The notes: generated by a model not told the origin, from the sequence alone. Counted from the first letter of the stretch, positions 44,070 to 57,774 are shown. The stretch is 64,000 nt of DNA from Brassica napus (GCF_020379485.1 NC_063450.1:51669374-51733373), one strand, 5' to 3'. Numbers and translations: made by a program.

Positions 44070-45094
44070 CTAGGTTAAGACCCGCGCCTTGCGCGGGATC
44101 AACATTATATATATAAATTATTTTATGTATTAAATATTTTTACATATTATAAAATAATAAATATATATTAAATAATTAAAAGTCAGTAACCATTAAAAAT
44201 ATAATTAAATTGGTGCAAACATATAAATCAATTGTATTAATCCAATTTTTATTTTATTTGATAGGATATGTTATTAAATTTAAATTATACTAACATAGAT
44301 AATATATTTTAGTATATTTTTAATATTAATGTCTATTAAATATTGATTTATACTCATATAGTTTTTTGATCATTTGTATCTTTTATAGTAAAAAATTTAA
44401 ATTACTGATAACAAAATTTTCATTGTGGGATTAATAGTTTTAGTAATTTATAATTAAAAAAAAAAGTTGTCAATGATCGTTCAAAAAAATTGTTCAAAGC
44501 AAATTTTGAAACTAAAATATTGTATTTTATAAGGTTTATAGTTTAATTTAAAACGATATATATATTAATCTTATTAATTAATTAAATTAGACTTTTTACT
44601 TATATAATTTTTGTAATCGTTTGTATTTTGTCATAACAAAAATTTTAAACCATGGATCATAAAATTTGAATGTAAGACTTTTAATAGTTTTAGTAATTTA
44701 TAGCCGTTTGTAAAAATTTAAAATATAACATATACATAAAAATCTATATTTTTATTATATGGTTATTGTGGTTATTTAATTTATTTAATATTAATTTATT
44801 TAATAGCTTAAAATTAAACAAATATGATAGAAGATACACTATTTTTTATCAAATCTTTATTATTCAAAATCATTAATTGCCATATATACTTTAGCCACAT
44901 TAGGAAATTCCGTAAATTTTATTTAAGGAAATAATAAAATACATTAATGATAAATTTATTGTTAGTTTAATAAAAAAACTTATTATATAATTAGATGGGC
45001 CAACATATTTCTCTAATGATTCTAAGAATCATTCAAGTGATGACACGTGGCTATAAAAAGAAGTTGTAATGCTTCTCAAATAATATATAGGGGA
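44070..45094 (-). mobile_element. Non-autonomous Helitron (1025 bp) with intact 3' hairpin
   Basis: On the minus strand it begins TCCCCTATATATTA after an A and ends CTAG before a T. A perfect 7-bp stem (CCCGCGC-AAG-GCGCGGG) lies 10 bases inside the 3' end. It is homologous along its length to 2581-3604. The insertion splits a duplicated sequence whose uninterrupted version remains at 38739/38740, confirming both boundaries. Confidence 0.92.
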
Positions 45095-45362
45095 TACGGA
45101 AGTACTTTTATTGACCATACCGTTTTAGCAATAAATCAGTGTATTTGTCAAGATCATCATAGTATTGACCCAACAAAAGACCATCATAATAACTTTATTT
45201 TATAACGGACGGACGGAAAAACAAATGTCCTTACTTGAAAAAAAAAATCTTTAAGTTGGAGTCTACATATTGCCTTTAAATAGATAACAAATGTCCCGAC
45301 AATATACAAACAAATACCTCAGAGAAAGGTAAGCTTAGAAGAAAACTAGTAAACGTGAAAAT

Positions 45363-45892
45363 ATGGAGAGAATAACTCCACTTGTATTACTTGTTAGCCT
45401 ACTTATCATTTCTGCCTCAGGTATTATTATATCTCTCAATTGTTATGTTTATTTTATTTATTTGCCGCATTTTTCATACAGTTTCAAAAGTTTTTTAATA
45501 TAATTTTGTGATCACATTTATTTTATGATAAGTTTAATGATGTGTACAATGTTACAGTTGTGAATCAGACTAGAGCAGATATATGCGTCGATGGACTAGG
45601 CACTTGCGAAAACTGCGACCAGAGATGCAAGTCCAAACACGGGCCATCAGGCCACGGAGACTGTGATGACCGCTCTACTGGGGTGCCTATGTGCAGGTGC
45701 CACTACCAATGTGAACCACCCTCGCTGACGTCGACTCCACTCAATACTTGCAATGGTGGGGCCGGTTTATGTAGTGTAAATTGTCCCCAAAAATGTTGCG
45801 ATATTAACTGTGCACTTAAGTTTATAGGTGGAAGTGGGATGTGTTTAACCCTCGGTAATACTAGCGTTTGCCAGTGCAAGTATCCTTGTTAA
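45363..45892 (+). CDS. Defensin-like (DEFL) two-domain peptide gene 3
   Basis: Exon 1 45363-45420 (19-residue signal peptide) and exon 2 45558-45892, about 130 residues. It is close to gene 2 in signal peptide, exon phase and both cysteine domains: CENCDQRCKSKHGPSGHG and CRCHYQC in the first, CNGGAGLCSVNCPQKCCD and CQCKYPC in the second, joined by a Pro/Ser/Thr-rich linker. All cysteines seen in gene 2 have counterparts. Together with shared upstream sequence (GAAGAAAACTAGTAAACGTG) this marks a tandem duplicate. Expected to be secreted; role unknown. Confidence 0.8.
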
Positions 45893-47037
45893 AGCTGGCT
45901 GACAAAATTGTAAACCAACTATTTTATATGTAGGACGATGATAAAATAATAACAATTTCCATTATTATTGGTTTGTGGATGGTGTTGTTTTTATGAATTG
46001 AATTGATCAACGTAGCTAAATTTTTTTATTATATCTTTTTTTTTAAACAATTTTTTTTGTACATATTGTTTAGTTTCTGGTGCAAAAGAATCTTTGTAAT
46101 CATCGGAAATTATGACAATATATCTTGAGACATCGCGAATGAACTAAATAAACCAAAGCATAACCCTTTATTTCAAAATACAAAAAAGTGACCACCCAAT
46201 AATGTTGTACGTAGATTTTTATGTTACAAAAAATAATAATGTTGTACGTACACATGGATATCTCCTCTAAACTCTGTATATTATGAAGCAACAAGAAATG
46301 CTCTATACTCGTAAACTTTGAAAATTTTGAGATTTCATTATTACTGGTTCTTGGATTTCAAAAATCTTAATAGAATTCATTGTTGTTGGTATAAGAATTG
46401 TCAAAATTCATTCAAATTCTTTATTATTCAAATTTTTTAGTTATTATTGATTCTCTAATTTTAATTAAATCTAGTGTTATTGGGAGGTGAATTCTATTCA
46501 TTTTTATTCATTAGACTCAATTTTCAAAATATCATATGTATCCATGTGATTTTCAGAATCTATGTGATACAATAACTAGAAAACAAAATAGTTATACTTA
46601 CCAAATATCTATTGCACTTTAAATCCAAGTTATATGTCCAAAACTATAATCCATTACATTTTATATACTTTTACATTTTTGGATATATAATTCTTTTTAT
46701 ATTTTTTTACCATCTTTGAATATATAATTATATTTATAAATATTAGAAAAAATTAAAAAAAAAAATTAAAACAGTTTCAAAAAGCATTTTATAATTAAAA
46801 AAAAGAAATTTTGACAGAAAATTTGGAAAAAACAAAAGAATATTAGCCAATCTAAAAAAATATGATCAAATTTCATAAGTCAATGTATATAAATTTTCAC
46901 AATCTACATAACTTTAATAAATTTATCAATTTTTAAAATTCACAAACTCTATACAAATTTATCTCTCAATAAATAAAACTACAGGATCTAAACCAAAATT
47001 CTCCAAAACAATATATAACATATCCGGCTAATATATA

Positions 47038-47229
47038 CTCTCTCCGTTCCTTAAAGTTACATATTATAGATTTTTCACACGTTTTAATAAAACACATTAA
47101 ATTTACATATTTTTTTTGTGTTTATCTTTTTCCATAATTTTAAGCCAATAAAAATTCAACTAGTGCGTTTAAGTTTTTTGAAGTTTGCAACTAGTTAATT
47201 TAATATGTAACTTTAAAGAACGGAGGGAG
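47038..47229. mobile_element. Stowaway-type MITE (192 bp)
   Basis: The ends CTCTCTCCGTTCCTTAAAGTTACAT and, reversed, CTCCCTCCGTTCTTTAAAGTTACAT form terminal inverted repeats. TA dinucleotides flank it at 47036-47037 and 47230-47231. The CTCCCTCCGT terminus and TA duplication define Stowaway (Tc1/mariner) MITEs. Confidence 0.85.
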
Positions 47230-47577
47230 TATAATATAATTTAGTTGTGCTTTCAATCGAATGCTTAATGCTTCATATTTTTTACAGTTTTAAGTACTAT
47301 ATAAACTAAGGTCAGCAAAACATGTACCAAAAAGATTATGTTTTAACACAGTAATGTAAAATATTCTTTGTTGGTAAATGGTTGAGTCCATACTTTACGA
47401 AGAGCAGGAAGTAGAGACCATTTTATAGTTAGAACCAGTTGATGCATGCAGAATAGAGTAATATTTAACATTTTAATGTCCGAAAGCCTATCTAATTACC
47501 ACCATCCAAATAAAAATACGAAAGTAAACTGATTCCGTTTTATTGATTTGTTTCATTTATAACTTTTTAAAAATAAA

Positions 47578-48434
47578 TTAGCAAGGATACTGGCATTTGC
47601 ACAGTCTAGAGTTGCCAATGCTCTCACAAAATCCAGATCCACCAAGATACTTTTGTGCACAGTTTTGATTGCATGCACTGCTGCACAAGCCAGTCCCACC
47701 GTAGCATTGTTTGTGATGTGGAGGAGTTGGTGATGGCGGTCCGCACGTGTAATAGCACGTGCAAAGTTGGTTTCTGTTGTCGCAACTTGCTTGGCCTGTT
47801 GGCCCGTGTTTAGCCTTGCATCTCTCATCACATTGTAGACAACTACCTAGAGGGTCTTGGCATGAGTTTGCCTTCACCTTATTAGCAACTGTAAAAAGTG
47901 TTCTTTAGTACATGGAAAATAAATCACTGATAGAAACATTTTGCATCTATGAAAATAAAATTTGAAAATAAAACGTATTTAAAGAGCAGAATGTACTGTA
48001 ACGAAAAGTTATTTTTGAGATCATAATGCAGAAAAAGATACATTCAATATTGAAAAAACATAAAAATTATAGACCAAATAGCATAAAAGAGCAAAATGAT
48101 GCAGCCAAATTACTGATAGTGTACTAAATTGGTAGAAGAATTTGGCTAAATGTAACTCAGTTTATCAAGCATGTGATCAACACAATACTCTCTCCATCTC
48201 AGTTTAAAGTAAATCATTGTATGAAATAAAAACAAAATATTATTTTAAAAAACCTTTTGGACTATTTAGTTATCTTAAGATGCATTGGAACAGGTTACCA
48301 GAAAAGTTAGAAAGTCTCAAGTATACACCGCCTAATTATTTATTAATAATAATAACTAATAATAAAAAAAAATTACCGGAAAAAAGCATGACAAAGAAGA
48401 TGATTACAACCACAAGTGAAAATGTATTCTTCAT
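47578..48434 (-). CDS. Defensin-like (DEFL) two-domain peptide gene 4
   Basis: Minus strand: exon 1 48377-48434 (signal peptide of about 19 residues, FSLVVVIIFFVMLF core) and exon 2 47578-47888, about 122 residues. It has the same intron position and phase as the plus-strand copies. First domain SCLQCDERCKAKHGPTGQ with CTCYYTC. The linker is Pro-rich (GPPSPTPPHH). The second domain has CYGGTGLCSSACNQNCAQKYLGGSGFC and ends CKCQYPC. In the second domain one of the paired cysteines (KCC in genes 2 and 3) is replaced (NC), so the disulfide pattern may differ. Most diverged member of the cluster and the only one inverted. Confidence 0.8.
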
Positions 48435-51400
48435 ATTTTCTAGTTTTTTTCTTTGATAATTGGTTGAGACAATTATTGGTATACCATTGGAACATCTAGC
48501 TGGTATATATATAGTGTAGTGCGCCAATAGCAAATTATATGTAATGATTTGTTTCCAAAAGAAATGGTCATTTCTGCTGAATGCTGAATATTGATGATAA
48601 CATCGAATTAATTTCTTAGTCAAAACAAAAAGCATCGAATTAATTTCTCAAAGTTCAAACATACATTTGAAGTCAAATGCCAAAATGAGCCACAAACATT
48701 TGTAGTCAAACTTCTAAAGAGACATAAATGGATACTAGATGGAATATAATGATATTTTGTATGATATTTTTTTTGTAAAAACTAAAAATATTTGTAAAAG
48801 TATCTTTCAACACAGTGGTAATCTTTTGGGAGTATGTATCCACATCAGTATTGGTTCGATTTTTCCTTATAACTAAATTATCATTACTTGGCCAGTATAG
48901 ATTAGGTTTCGGTCCAAAGTGGTTTATACGGTGTGCCGTAATAGATGATCGGTTCATTCTCTCACATTAGTCAGAAAGTATTCTAAACTCGGATCAAACA
49001 GCATGTTACGCTTTTGGCTAGTCCACTCTGTAGACGTTAGCCGACCGGATCAGCCATAAAACATATAAAATAGTATCTTTCAGCATACTATTTTTAGACC
49101 AAATATATATTTTCAGCTTACCGTCTTACTTATTTTATAACAAACCTTACAAATCTTTAAATTATATGTAAAAGGAATGTTGAATATTATTACTGTTGTT
49201 TTATTTAATTACAAAATATTATGTTATTTATTTTGAGTTTTGATTATCCTTCATATGTGCAAAATATATTCGTATTAATAGACATGGACAAACGGATCCT
49301 CGAGTCAGGTTTATATTAGGTTCTTTCAGGTTTGAGTTCTTCGGATCCAACTAGGTATTTAAAAAATTTGGTTTGATTTCGAGTTGGGTCTTCTCGGATC
49401 CTGGTTGGTTCGAATAGACAATTTTTATACATGTAAAGAACCTCTATATTCAGATATATTTGATTCGGTTTTCAAGTCTTTTAGGTATTTTCGACTTTTT
49501 CATGTTTTCAGATCAGTTACTTTATAATTTTTAGGTTTATTTTATAATTTTCGGGTATAATTTGGATAACTCGAATCTATTTTATCCTATTCTAAATTTG
49601 CACTCGGACTTTTTGTAACCCGCAACTTAAATACTCGATATATCACAAATCCATAAGAATAAAAACCAATTTTTTTTTGTAATAGATATTAGGGTAGGAT
49701 TATTAAAATTAGAATCCACTATTACCCTATAGGATCTAGGGTTCAGTTCAGGCGGGACTCAAGACCCATGATCCTCCATATAAGATCCAGTAGGATAAAA
49801 TGACATTACATGTACCGACCCGAATCGGTTTTTGGGGTCATTTCCAATTCGGATCTTCGGATTCAGATAAAATATACAGTACTATGGATTAATTTAAAAC
49901 CTATTTTAAGTAATTAATTATTATTTTTCATTTGCTTTTTGATGATGACATGCGAAAACCAGCAATGATAACATCACGTACTTGTCTCATGTCACCTAAT
50001 CCCAGAGCAGTCGGCAGAAAAGATATGTATTTCATTGTAGTTCTTATGTTCCTAAGCTTCAGTTGACACTATAAACTTGAAAAAATATTATGAAAATGCA
50101 TTATACACAACCTAAGACTTTATAATGCAAGATAAGAAAAACAACTCCCAAACACAATAGCATAACTACCAAATGGTTAAAACGGCTAGAATCAACGAAA
50201 ACAAAGTTTAAAACATACACAAATCACAAATATCAAGCGCATTCATCCTTCAACAACATCGACTTGAGTTGGATCAGGTCTGTGTTATCCAACCGGATGT
50301 CCCTCTTATCATGAAGAATTTTTTTTATAGATAAAGAATATCAAAGCGTTCAAAATGCATATAGAGGAAAAGATAATCATCTTTATTTAGTTTCATGAAA
50401 TTTGCGGATTTGTTCTTCTCTCTTCATTTTCGTTTAAACTACTTTCCCTTTTGTTAGAAAATAATCCATGTTTCGAATAATTTGTTACTGCATATATATG
50501 CCAAATGTTGTATATGCGCACATGAGATAGCTAGAATTAATATATCTTGCCCATTGTATTAATCACTTTTTCCTGCAAATTATTATATAATATAAGTATT
50601 CATGATTTTCTTATCTAAGTATGAAAAATGGTTTTTGATGTAAATATAATTAAGGAAAATATGAAGCTGCTTTACATATGTTGGGATATGTATGATGAAC
50701 TTAAAAGATTGCGATATTATGTATCTTGCATATCAGAATTTGGACAAAAGCCCACTGGCGTATGCAACTTTTAGAAAAATCGTGGACGGTGTTTGCTCTC
50801 AGCCTCTCTCACCTCTGTCCAGCTGATAGAGTTCATACGTCTTTCATGGGAAAAGGCTCAATTTCGCAAAATATATAAGCTAAGGTTATAATCCTCATGA
50901 TATATTGTATTGGTTCTTCGTTTCTTGTAATAATATATTGTCAAAATATTACTATTTAATGTTAATAAAAAATAATATTATAATGGATGAGAACTGAATT
51001 GTCTCAGTTTTTCCTTATCTTACAATGTTTGTCTCAGAAGTGAAACCAAATGTAGACCAAGTCTCCTGGTTCAAATTTACATACATGATTTATAAAACCT
51101 CCAAAACAATATATAGTATATGTATCCGGCTAATATAATAGACAATTGTGGTCGGATTCGGAAATAATCCAAGTCTCTCAGCTGGATGGATGTGTGATGC
51201 TTAATGTGCCTTTACAGTTTACGTAGTAAACTAGGGTCAGCAAATTAAAACATGTTATAAAAAGATTATGTTTGAACACAGTAGTGTTAAATATTTGTTG
51301 TCGGTAAATGTTGAGTCCATCTTTTTGGAGATGAGGAAGTAAAGGCCAAGTTTATAGTTAGAACCAGGTGATAGGTGATGTAAGATAGAGTAATTAACAT

Positions 51401-51437
51401 TTTTCATGTCCCAAAAGCCTAAATATTTACATACTTA
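48435..51437. other. Gene-poor AT-rich region
   Basis: No gene recognised. 49280-49880 contains GGATCC/TTCGGATC-rich sequence similar in style to the subterminal arrays of hAT MITEs, but I could not fix its ends. Confidence 0.5.
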
Positions 51438-52393
51438 TCTATACTATTAAAACAGAAAAATTTTTAAAAAATCTACTAATTAAAAGTTGTTGGACCCTTT
51501 TATTAGACTTTTTTTTTGTCATACAATTAATTACTCTAACTATATACAATTAATAAATCTAACAACGCATTTATCTTTTTCGGTTACCATGAAAAATTAA
51601 TAAAATCCCCTAATATCGTGAGATCACAATCATTTGTTGTGTGTGGACCGAAATAGATATTTGAAATATTTTTCATGTCAAGATTGGTTTGGAATAATAA
51701 CTCAAATACATATTAAATACATGTAATATTTGGGTACGTAGCATGTCTAGGTCGGTTCAGATATTTTAAGTCAGAAAAAGATTAGAAATACTTGAAAACT
51801 TACAGAGTGATCTGAAACTTGAAAAGTATTAAAAAGCCTACCAAATACTCAAAATATATTAAAATACCTGCTAAAGATCTAAAATGCTTTGCGAGATATA
51901 ACCCGAGAAATTGAAAAATACCCAAACTTTTATCTGAATATCCGAAATATATTTTAAAAATTATAACTGAAAACTCAAACCCAAAAGAAAAACATCTATA
52001 ATATCAAAAACATATCTGAAATACTCAAATGTACATAATATACTCAAAACACTTCATGTACTTTGGGTACCCGACCGAATCATGGGTAGGATCCAAACTA
52101 AGCCAAGATATATTGGTCCAACAAAATACCCAATATATACATTTCCTTGGACTCGGATCCGATCAATTTTTTTGGATTCGAGTAAATGCCTAGGCTTAAG
52201 TTAGAGAGAGAGTTATATAAATATATATACAAAATCTCAAATAAACTAATTCATATTATTTTAAACAGATTTTCTTCTCGGTATAATACGATTTTGTAAC
52301 ATAGTAATGTACAACAATCCCAAAATATTAATTCATATTAAACTTTGTCTATAATCTAAAATCCGTCCTTTCGAAGCGCGGGTCAAAATCTAG
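51438..52393 (+). mobile_element. Non-autonomous Helitron (956 bp)
   Basis: Starts TCTATACTATTAAAACAG after an A and ends GCGCGGGTCAAAATCTAG before a T. Both are hallmark Helitron termini in Brassicaceae. The interior (51660-52200) holds GGTACCCGACCGAATC-like sequence, suggesting an older repeat is carried within it. Confidence 0.85.
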
Positions 52394-55300
52394 TATATGT
52401 TAAAAAAAAAAAATTTGTCCTAATGTTTAAATTTCTTGTCAACATATATTAAATATTAATACACCATAGTCTAGATGGCTACCATATAAAATTTGGCAAC
52501 TGTTATCACTAGTATTTTTACCGGAGTTTTAATTTGTGTTACAGTTATCAGAAAATATGCTCCTCCACCAAATTTTTTTGGATAAATGATTAAGATTTAT
52601 TACCATTTTAATTTTTGATAGCGATACAGAGTAACTCGTAACAGACTAATCAAATAACGAGTTAAACAACACCGAATGCAAGAAAAACGACTAATGATCG
52701 AAAAACGCCAAAACCCAAGGATCTCTGAAACTTTCAAACCCGATCTTCCGATAACGTTACAAGGTACGAAGCCAAGAATTCCAACAAAGTTTATGAGTAA
52801 TCTTTTGACCGGCGATATTCAACACCACGAACTTAGTGAAAACCGACGACACGAATCCAATAAAAACCGACAATGCTCCTCCACCAAAATCCCCTATAAA
52901 ATTATTTTTACTATTTACTACCACTGCCGACATCAAAACTGTAAAAGTTACTACAAGAAGCAAAATGCTATATAGAACAAATAATATCGATATACATACA
53001 TATCTATATAGTAAAAGAAACAAAAGGTATGAAAGGCCAACTAAAATATATAAACTATAGTTCATTGTATACATAATATAATAGTTAGCTGAGGAATGCA
53101 AACTTTACATTTCGTATTTGTAGTTTATATTGTATGAAAAAAAAAAGAGAATGCAAACAAGACACTTGTTCCGATTGTTTGCTAAACAGTATAAACACCG
53201 ATCGAATCTGAGATCATATAGTCAAGAAACACAAATATTTTTCTAATGTTACGTAAGCTAAGCGCTATGAAATTTATTCGGTGGTTGTAAATCTCGAGAT
53301 TAGTATTATATTTTTAGTAAAAGTAGACAATAAAAGAGAACTCAATTAAGGGGAAAAAACCAGGAAATAACGTAGATATGGACACATTGACAACGAACGT
53401 GGAGGAGAAGACAATGACAGATATAATATTTTGTGAAGGAAGATGACACATGCATTGATGTTTCTTCACGTAAAGAAAGGTCTTCGAGTTGGCATTTCCT
53501 TGCCTCACGAATCTTTGTCTACCTCGTGCTTCTTTTTAATTCTCTTGTCTTCTTATTTTCTTTCCTTTTTAATAGATTAATTATTTGCCACAACGCTCGC
53601 TACTCTGTCTCTTCTCCCCCCTTTGACTTTTGTCACACTATCGTCTTAACTCAACCATGGTTAACAAAGTTTATTGCAAAACCCTAAGTATCTGCTGCTC
53701 CTCGATATTATATTTTCCAATACATATATTATCATCGTCATTTAAAAACTTGTATGATTAATCCAAATCAAGACTCCCCATGTATCTCTCGTTTTGTTGT
53801 TTGCTTTCTCTTATAATCTTTTCTTGGGATTGTGAATTGTGACCATGTGTGGTTCAAGAGTCAACTTCAGACGTAGGGTTGTCACTATCACTTTTGAATA
53901 ATGTATACCCCTAGTTTTTGCTTTTATTCAGATATGCAGTTAATGCTCATATATCCTTACAATGTTCATATCTCTTTGAGCCACATGAATCGGGCTGTGG
54001 CTCCATTTATATAAACTCTAATCAAGTCACATGAATCGGGCTTTGGCTCCATTTACAATGTTCATATCTCTCAAATCTCAAATAACACTTCTTAATATGA
54101 TATAAATAATCATGTTTCATGGATACATCACATTTAGTTTAATTACTATTAGCCAATGAAGAACGTAAGGGTGCAAATGACCAATACCTTTTGTACTTAG
54201 AAAACTTTTTACATTAAACAAGAAAAGAGAAAGTGAGCTAGAACTACATTTGACGTAGACAACCGAGAAGATTTTCTAGAGTATGCACGTTTATTAAGAA
54301 TTGAATAAATGTTTATAATTTAATTTATTTTTTACTTTATTATACACTTTCCAATAACTTTCCACCAATGAAATTTAATCAATTCAAATATTCTCAATTA
54401 ATGTTCCTCAAAAGTATAAAAAAGTACCTTAACAATATAGAAAATCAATCTTTGTGGAACAAGAAAAAAATCTAAAACATCTTACTTTCGGGAACGGAGG
54501 TAGTAGTACTTTTGGAAAGAAAACAAAATAAATGCAATTAATTAGAAGAGGCCGAAGATGATAAGGAATTTTCGTTTCAGAACTTGTAATTATTTTAATA
54601 AAAAATTCAGTAACAAAATGAAAACAGGAAGATCCAACTAAACTTTGTTGTTGAGGACCAAGTGTTTTGTCAAACATAGGATCCGACCGTTGTTTGTTGT
54701 GCATGTGCCTAGAAACATGGCCCTCGCATCATCCATAACTAATTGTCTTACAGATTTAATACTTTTCATACCTTTCTACCATTTAGTTAAAAAGATATCA
54801 CACTATATATGTTACATAATATCAATCAATACACGATACAGAACCAACTATAAACTAATGCCATGAAACCAATCTTTGATTGAAGTCCGTTAGTTCATGC
54901 GGTTTGTATGTACTACAAATTATAGACAAAACAAACAAAAAACAATGCGAAGATCAATTTTAGTCGCTAGGTTTTATCAAGCTACATAATCATTCAATTC
55001 AGATTTTGTAAATAAAATACAATTTCATCAATGCTAAACTGTTGTTCTTTTTGTTTTTTTTTCTTTTGAAAATAAATTATGTTGTTAAAATCGTTTAATT
55101 AGGTATGTTAGTCGTTTTAAAATGTTAGGTATTGGAGCAACATGGGAAAATACATTGTTGGATACAACCACAGGATCCTACGGACAAAATAATAGATTTT
55201 ACCTATCATAGTTTTAAAAAAATTTGTTAGGTACTAATAATTGATTCCATCAGCTAGGCCGCTGATTCGATGTTTTGAAACAGTCTTACAAAAAAATTAA

Positions 55301-55480
55301 AGATATACATTTAGTGATCTTGAAAAAAAAAAGAGAAGATGAATCTATTTATTTGCCAATAGATTGCGACTGTATTTTGAAAATTACAGAAATTCAAAAA
55401 TAGTGGAACTAAAATAATAAAATTAAAAAACGCTTCAAGCTCCAAAGCTTTGACTTCCAAGCTCCAACAAAAACACTCAA
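52394..55480. other. Intergenic, no gene seen
   Basis: AT-rich DNA downstream of ARF16 with only chance ORFs. No RNA gene recognised. Confidence 0.55.
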
Positions 55481-55485
55481 CCCAC

Positions 55486-57774
55486 TTATACTACAACGCT
55501 CTCGCTTCCTTGCTCAGTCACAATCGTCAATCTCCGAGCTGTCTTCAAGAACTCACTGAAAAAAAATACAAAACAATTATTAATTACATGTTTTATTCAC
55601 CATCACATGCATATTTTAAAAACATGAGAATATGCATTTTGTTTTTTTACCTGAAAGGTTCGTTTCCTGCGTACTTGATGGCTCCAGATGCATCCCTATA
55701 GAGAACAGAGCTCAACATCTCAGCCTTTTGAATACCAAACATGTCAGAGAGTTTCCTACTCAGCTCCTCGTACGAGCCAAGAACCGACAGGTCTAACGTT
55801 CGACCGACGTCGTCTGACTCCATAAACACTTTACAGTGCCCTGTCTCCAAACCTGCTGCATCATGAGCTTTGTTGGAGCAAGGTGAACCTTCGTCTGATG
55901 AAGATAGTTTCGATCCGCCTGACGTGTTTGCAGTATCCGTTGACCCTTTCTCTGAGATCTGCTCCTCAGGTAGTATCAGCTTCCCGAACAAGACAATGTG
56001 AGACTTTTTAGATTCTGTATCATCATTACACGGTGTTGTCCCCATGGTCAAGAAACAGAACCCTTTCTCGTTTCTGCTATCGATGTTTCGCAACCCTAAT
56101 GGCTGAGAAAGAGGGAGAGCTGATGGTTGCGGAGGAGGAGGAGGTCTGTTTAAGTAGTAATGGTGGAGATCAGAAGATGATAACCCGTAGTACTGATGAG
56201 CATTATGCCTGGCTCCCTGTAAACCCACGGGAACGTTGTCCAGAACAGAGCTTAACGGGTTTGATCTTATGAGAGGGTTGCTTGGGAAAGAAGGTACTGG
56301 GATTGAGTTGATTAAGTTGTTGTAATCCGGATGCTGAGGAAGCCTCATCTTCTTCCTCGGGGGCGAAAACGACGTGAGTGGGATGGGGTGTACGTTGGAT
56401 ACCAGTTCAACTAACCACGGGTTAACCCGCTTCACGTTTTGGAGTAGGTCAGGCTCATCCCAAGCCACCTGAAAACACATAAAATGCAAACCTTGAGTCT
56501 TTCTTGGGTAACAAGTAAAAAACAAAAAAGGAAACATAGTCGAAAGGGATCTTAAATAATATATAAGCGAGACGGATCAATCCATTTATCGCTAAGGGAT
56601 ACTAAATAATATATAAGCGAGACGGATCAATCTTGGTTTTAAGTTGGAAGCTCATAAAACATAACCGAAACTTCTTAGGGTTTTTTACCTGTAGAAGCCG
56701 CCAAGGAGAGTTAGGCCAACGGATAGGATCAGAGACACTAACAGCCGACACAGTCCCCATAAACCAACTTATCCTCGACGAATCTTCGGTCTCAAACGCC
56801 ATTTTAAACCTCATACCTGAGCACCAAGGAATCCTCATCGCTGCCCTAGCATCCAACGCCTTGACGCAAAACTCAGACGTGCTAGCCCTAGGATAGTACA
56901 CAACCTCAAAGCCCCTTCCACTAATAGCAAGTGTGGCGGCCTCTATAACAGACTCAGCCGCCACCTTTCCTTTTCTATCAGCAAGAGAACAGTTACTCCT
57001 CCTCAAACTATTACTCTCATCTTCTCTCAAAAGAGAAGAGTAGCCGCAGCTTCCACCGATAGGGTTCCAACCAGGCGAATAATCAGGTCCGTTCCCAATC
57101 CCTCCTCTCTTAGCCCTCCTGATGCCTACGCAGAGATCTCCACTCTCAGCTCTCATGAAGACGATGGAGTCTCCCGCCACAAGCTTCTTCTGGTTCACGA
57201 AGTTACTCCACCCTGTAGTGAGGAGATGTCGACGCGGCGTGCCTCTGTAGATATGTCTGAACTTCCATACATCTCCGTGAACATCTTTGGCGAGAATGGT
57301 CTGAACAGGCGGCTCGGCGTTGTAATCCAGCCTCGGGAAGATCGTCTCCGCGCAGTAGCGCGGGACAGAGAAGCCCCCACCGTTGTTAGCATCGGACTGA
57401 GTCAGAGTCTTGGCAAAGGAAGGAGTCTTCTCGCTGTTACTCTCGAAACCGTTACCTTCTTGACCATCTCCGTACTCGTGATCGTCGTCTTTTAGAGGGA
57501 TCAGTCTCAGTTTGGCGAAAACCTCGTCGGATTCAGGATCAGCCATGTACTTGATGGCCAAGACACGGCATAAGACCATGGGAGGGATAGGGAGGTTCTT
57601 GAAATCTACGTGGTCGTAAGCGTTTTCAGCGTGTCCTTGAGGGAAGTAGAAGACTTTGGAGTTCACAGGTGGCATACGGACCATGCCGCCAGCGCATGCA
57701 TGCCATAGCTGTGGATCTAAACCTTTCTCTGATCCGCTTTTCATCGGATCCATTACATTTATCATCTCTTTCAA
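55486..57774 (-). CDS. ARF16: Auxin response factor ARF16 (three coding exons)
   Basis: Minus-strand exons are 56689-57774, 55651-56468 and 55486-55555, giving 657 residues from the first Met; a second Met (MINV) three codons later is an alternative start. Dimerisation and B3 DNA-binding region about 20-225 (LDPQLWHACAGGMV, TLTQSDANNGGGFSVPRYCAE, GTPRRHLLTTGWSNFVNQKKL). ARF ancillary domain about 283-370 and beyond (FEVVYYPRASTSEFCVK). The middle region is Ser/Pro/Leu-rich rather than Gln-rich, as in repressor-type class C ARFs. C-terminal PB1 domain from about 570 (GRTLDLSVLGSYEELSRKL). Sequence and miR160 site identify ARF16 (At4g30080), a nuclear auxin-response repressor with root-cap roles in Arabidopsis. 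A 5' UTR intron (about 57788-58334) is likely. No damage seen. Confidence 0.93.
56206..56226 (-). promoter_or_regulatory. miR160 target site in ARF16 exon 2
   Basis: The plus strand reads TGCCTGGCTCCCTGTA, the first 16 bases of miR160, so the ARF16 mRNA pairs perfectly with them, followed by mismatches at the miRNA 3' end. It encodes LQGARH in the middle region. miR160 cleavage of ARF10/16/17 is established in Arabidopsis. Confidence 0.92.
56544..56632. repeat. 50-bp tandem duplication in ARF16 intron
   Basis: A unit of about 39 bp ending AATAATATATAAGCGAGACG and GATCAATC occurs at 56544-56582 and 56593-56632, with a few changes, 50 bp apart. It is confined to the intron between coding exons 1 and 2. 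Confidence 0.85.

Noticed and set aside
52676..53060. Overlapping ORFs on both strands
   Set aside because: AT-rich intergenic DNA, no homology or signal recognised, mutually overlapping frames.
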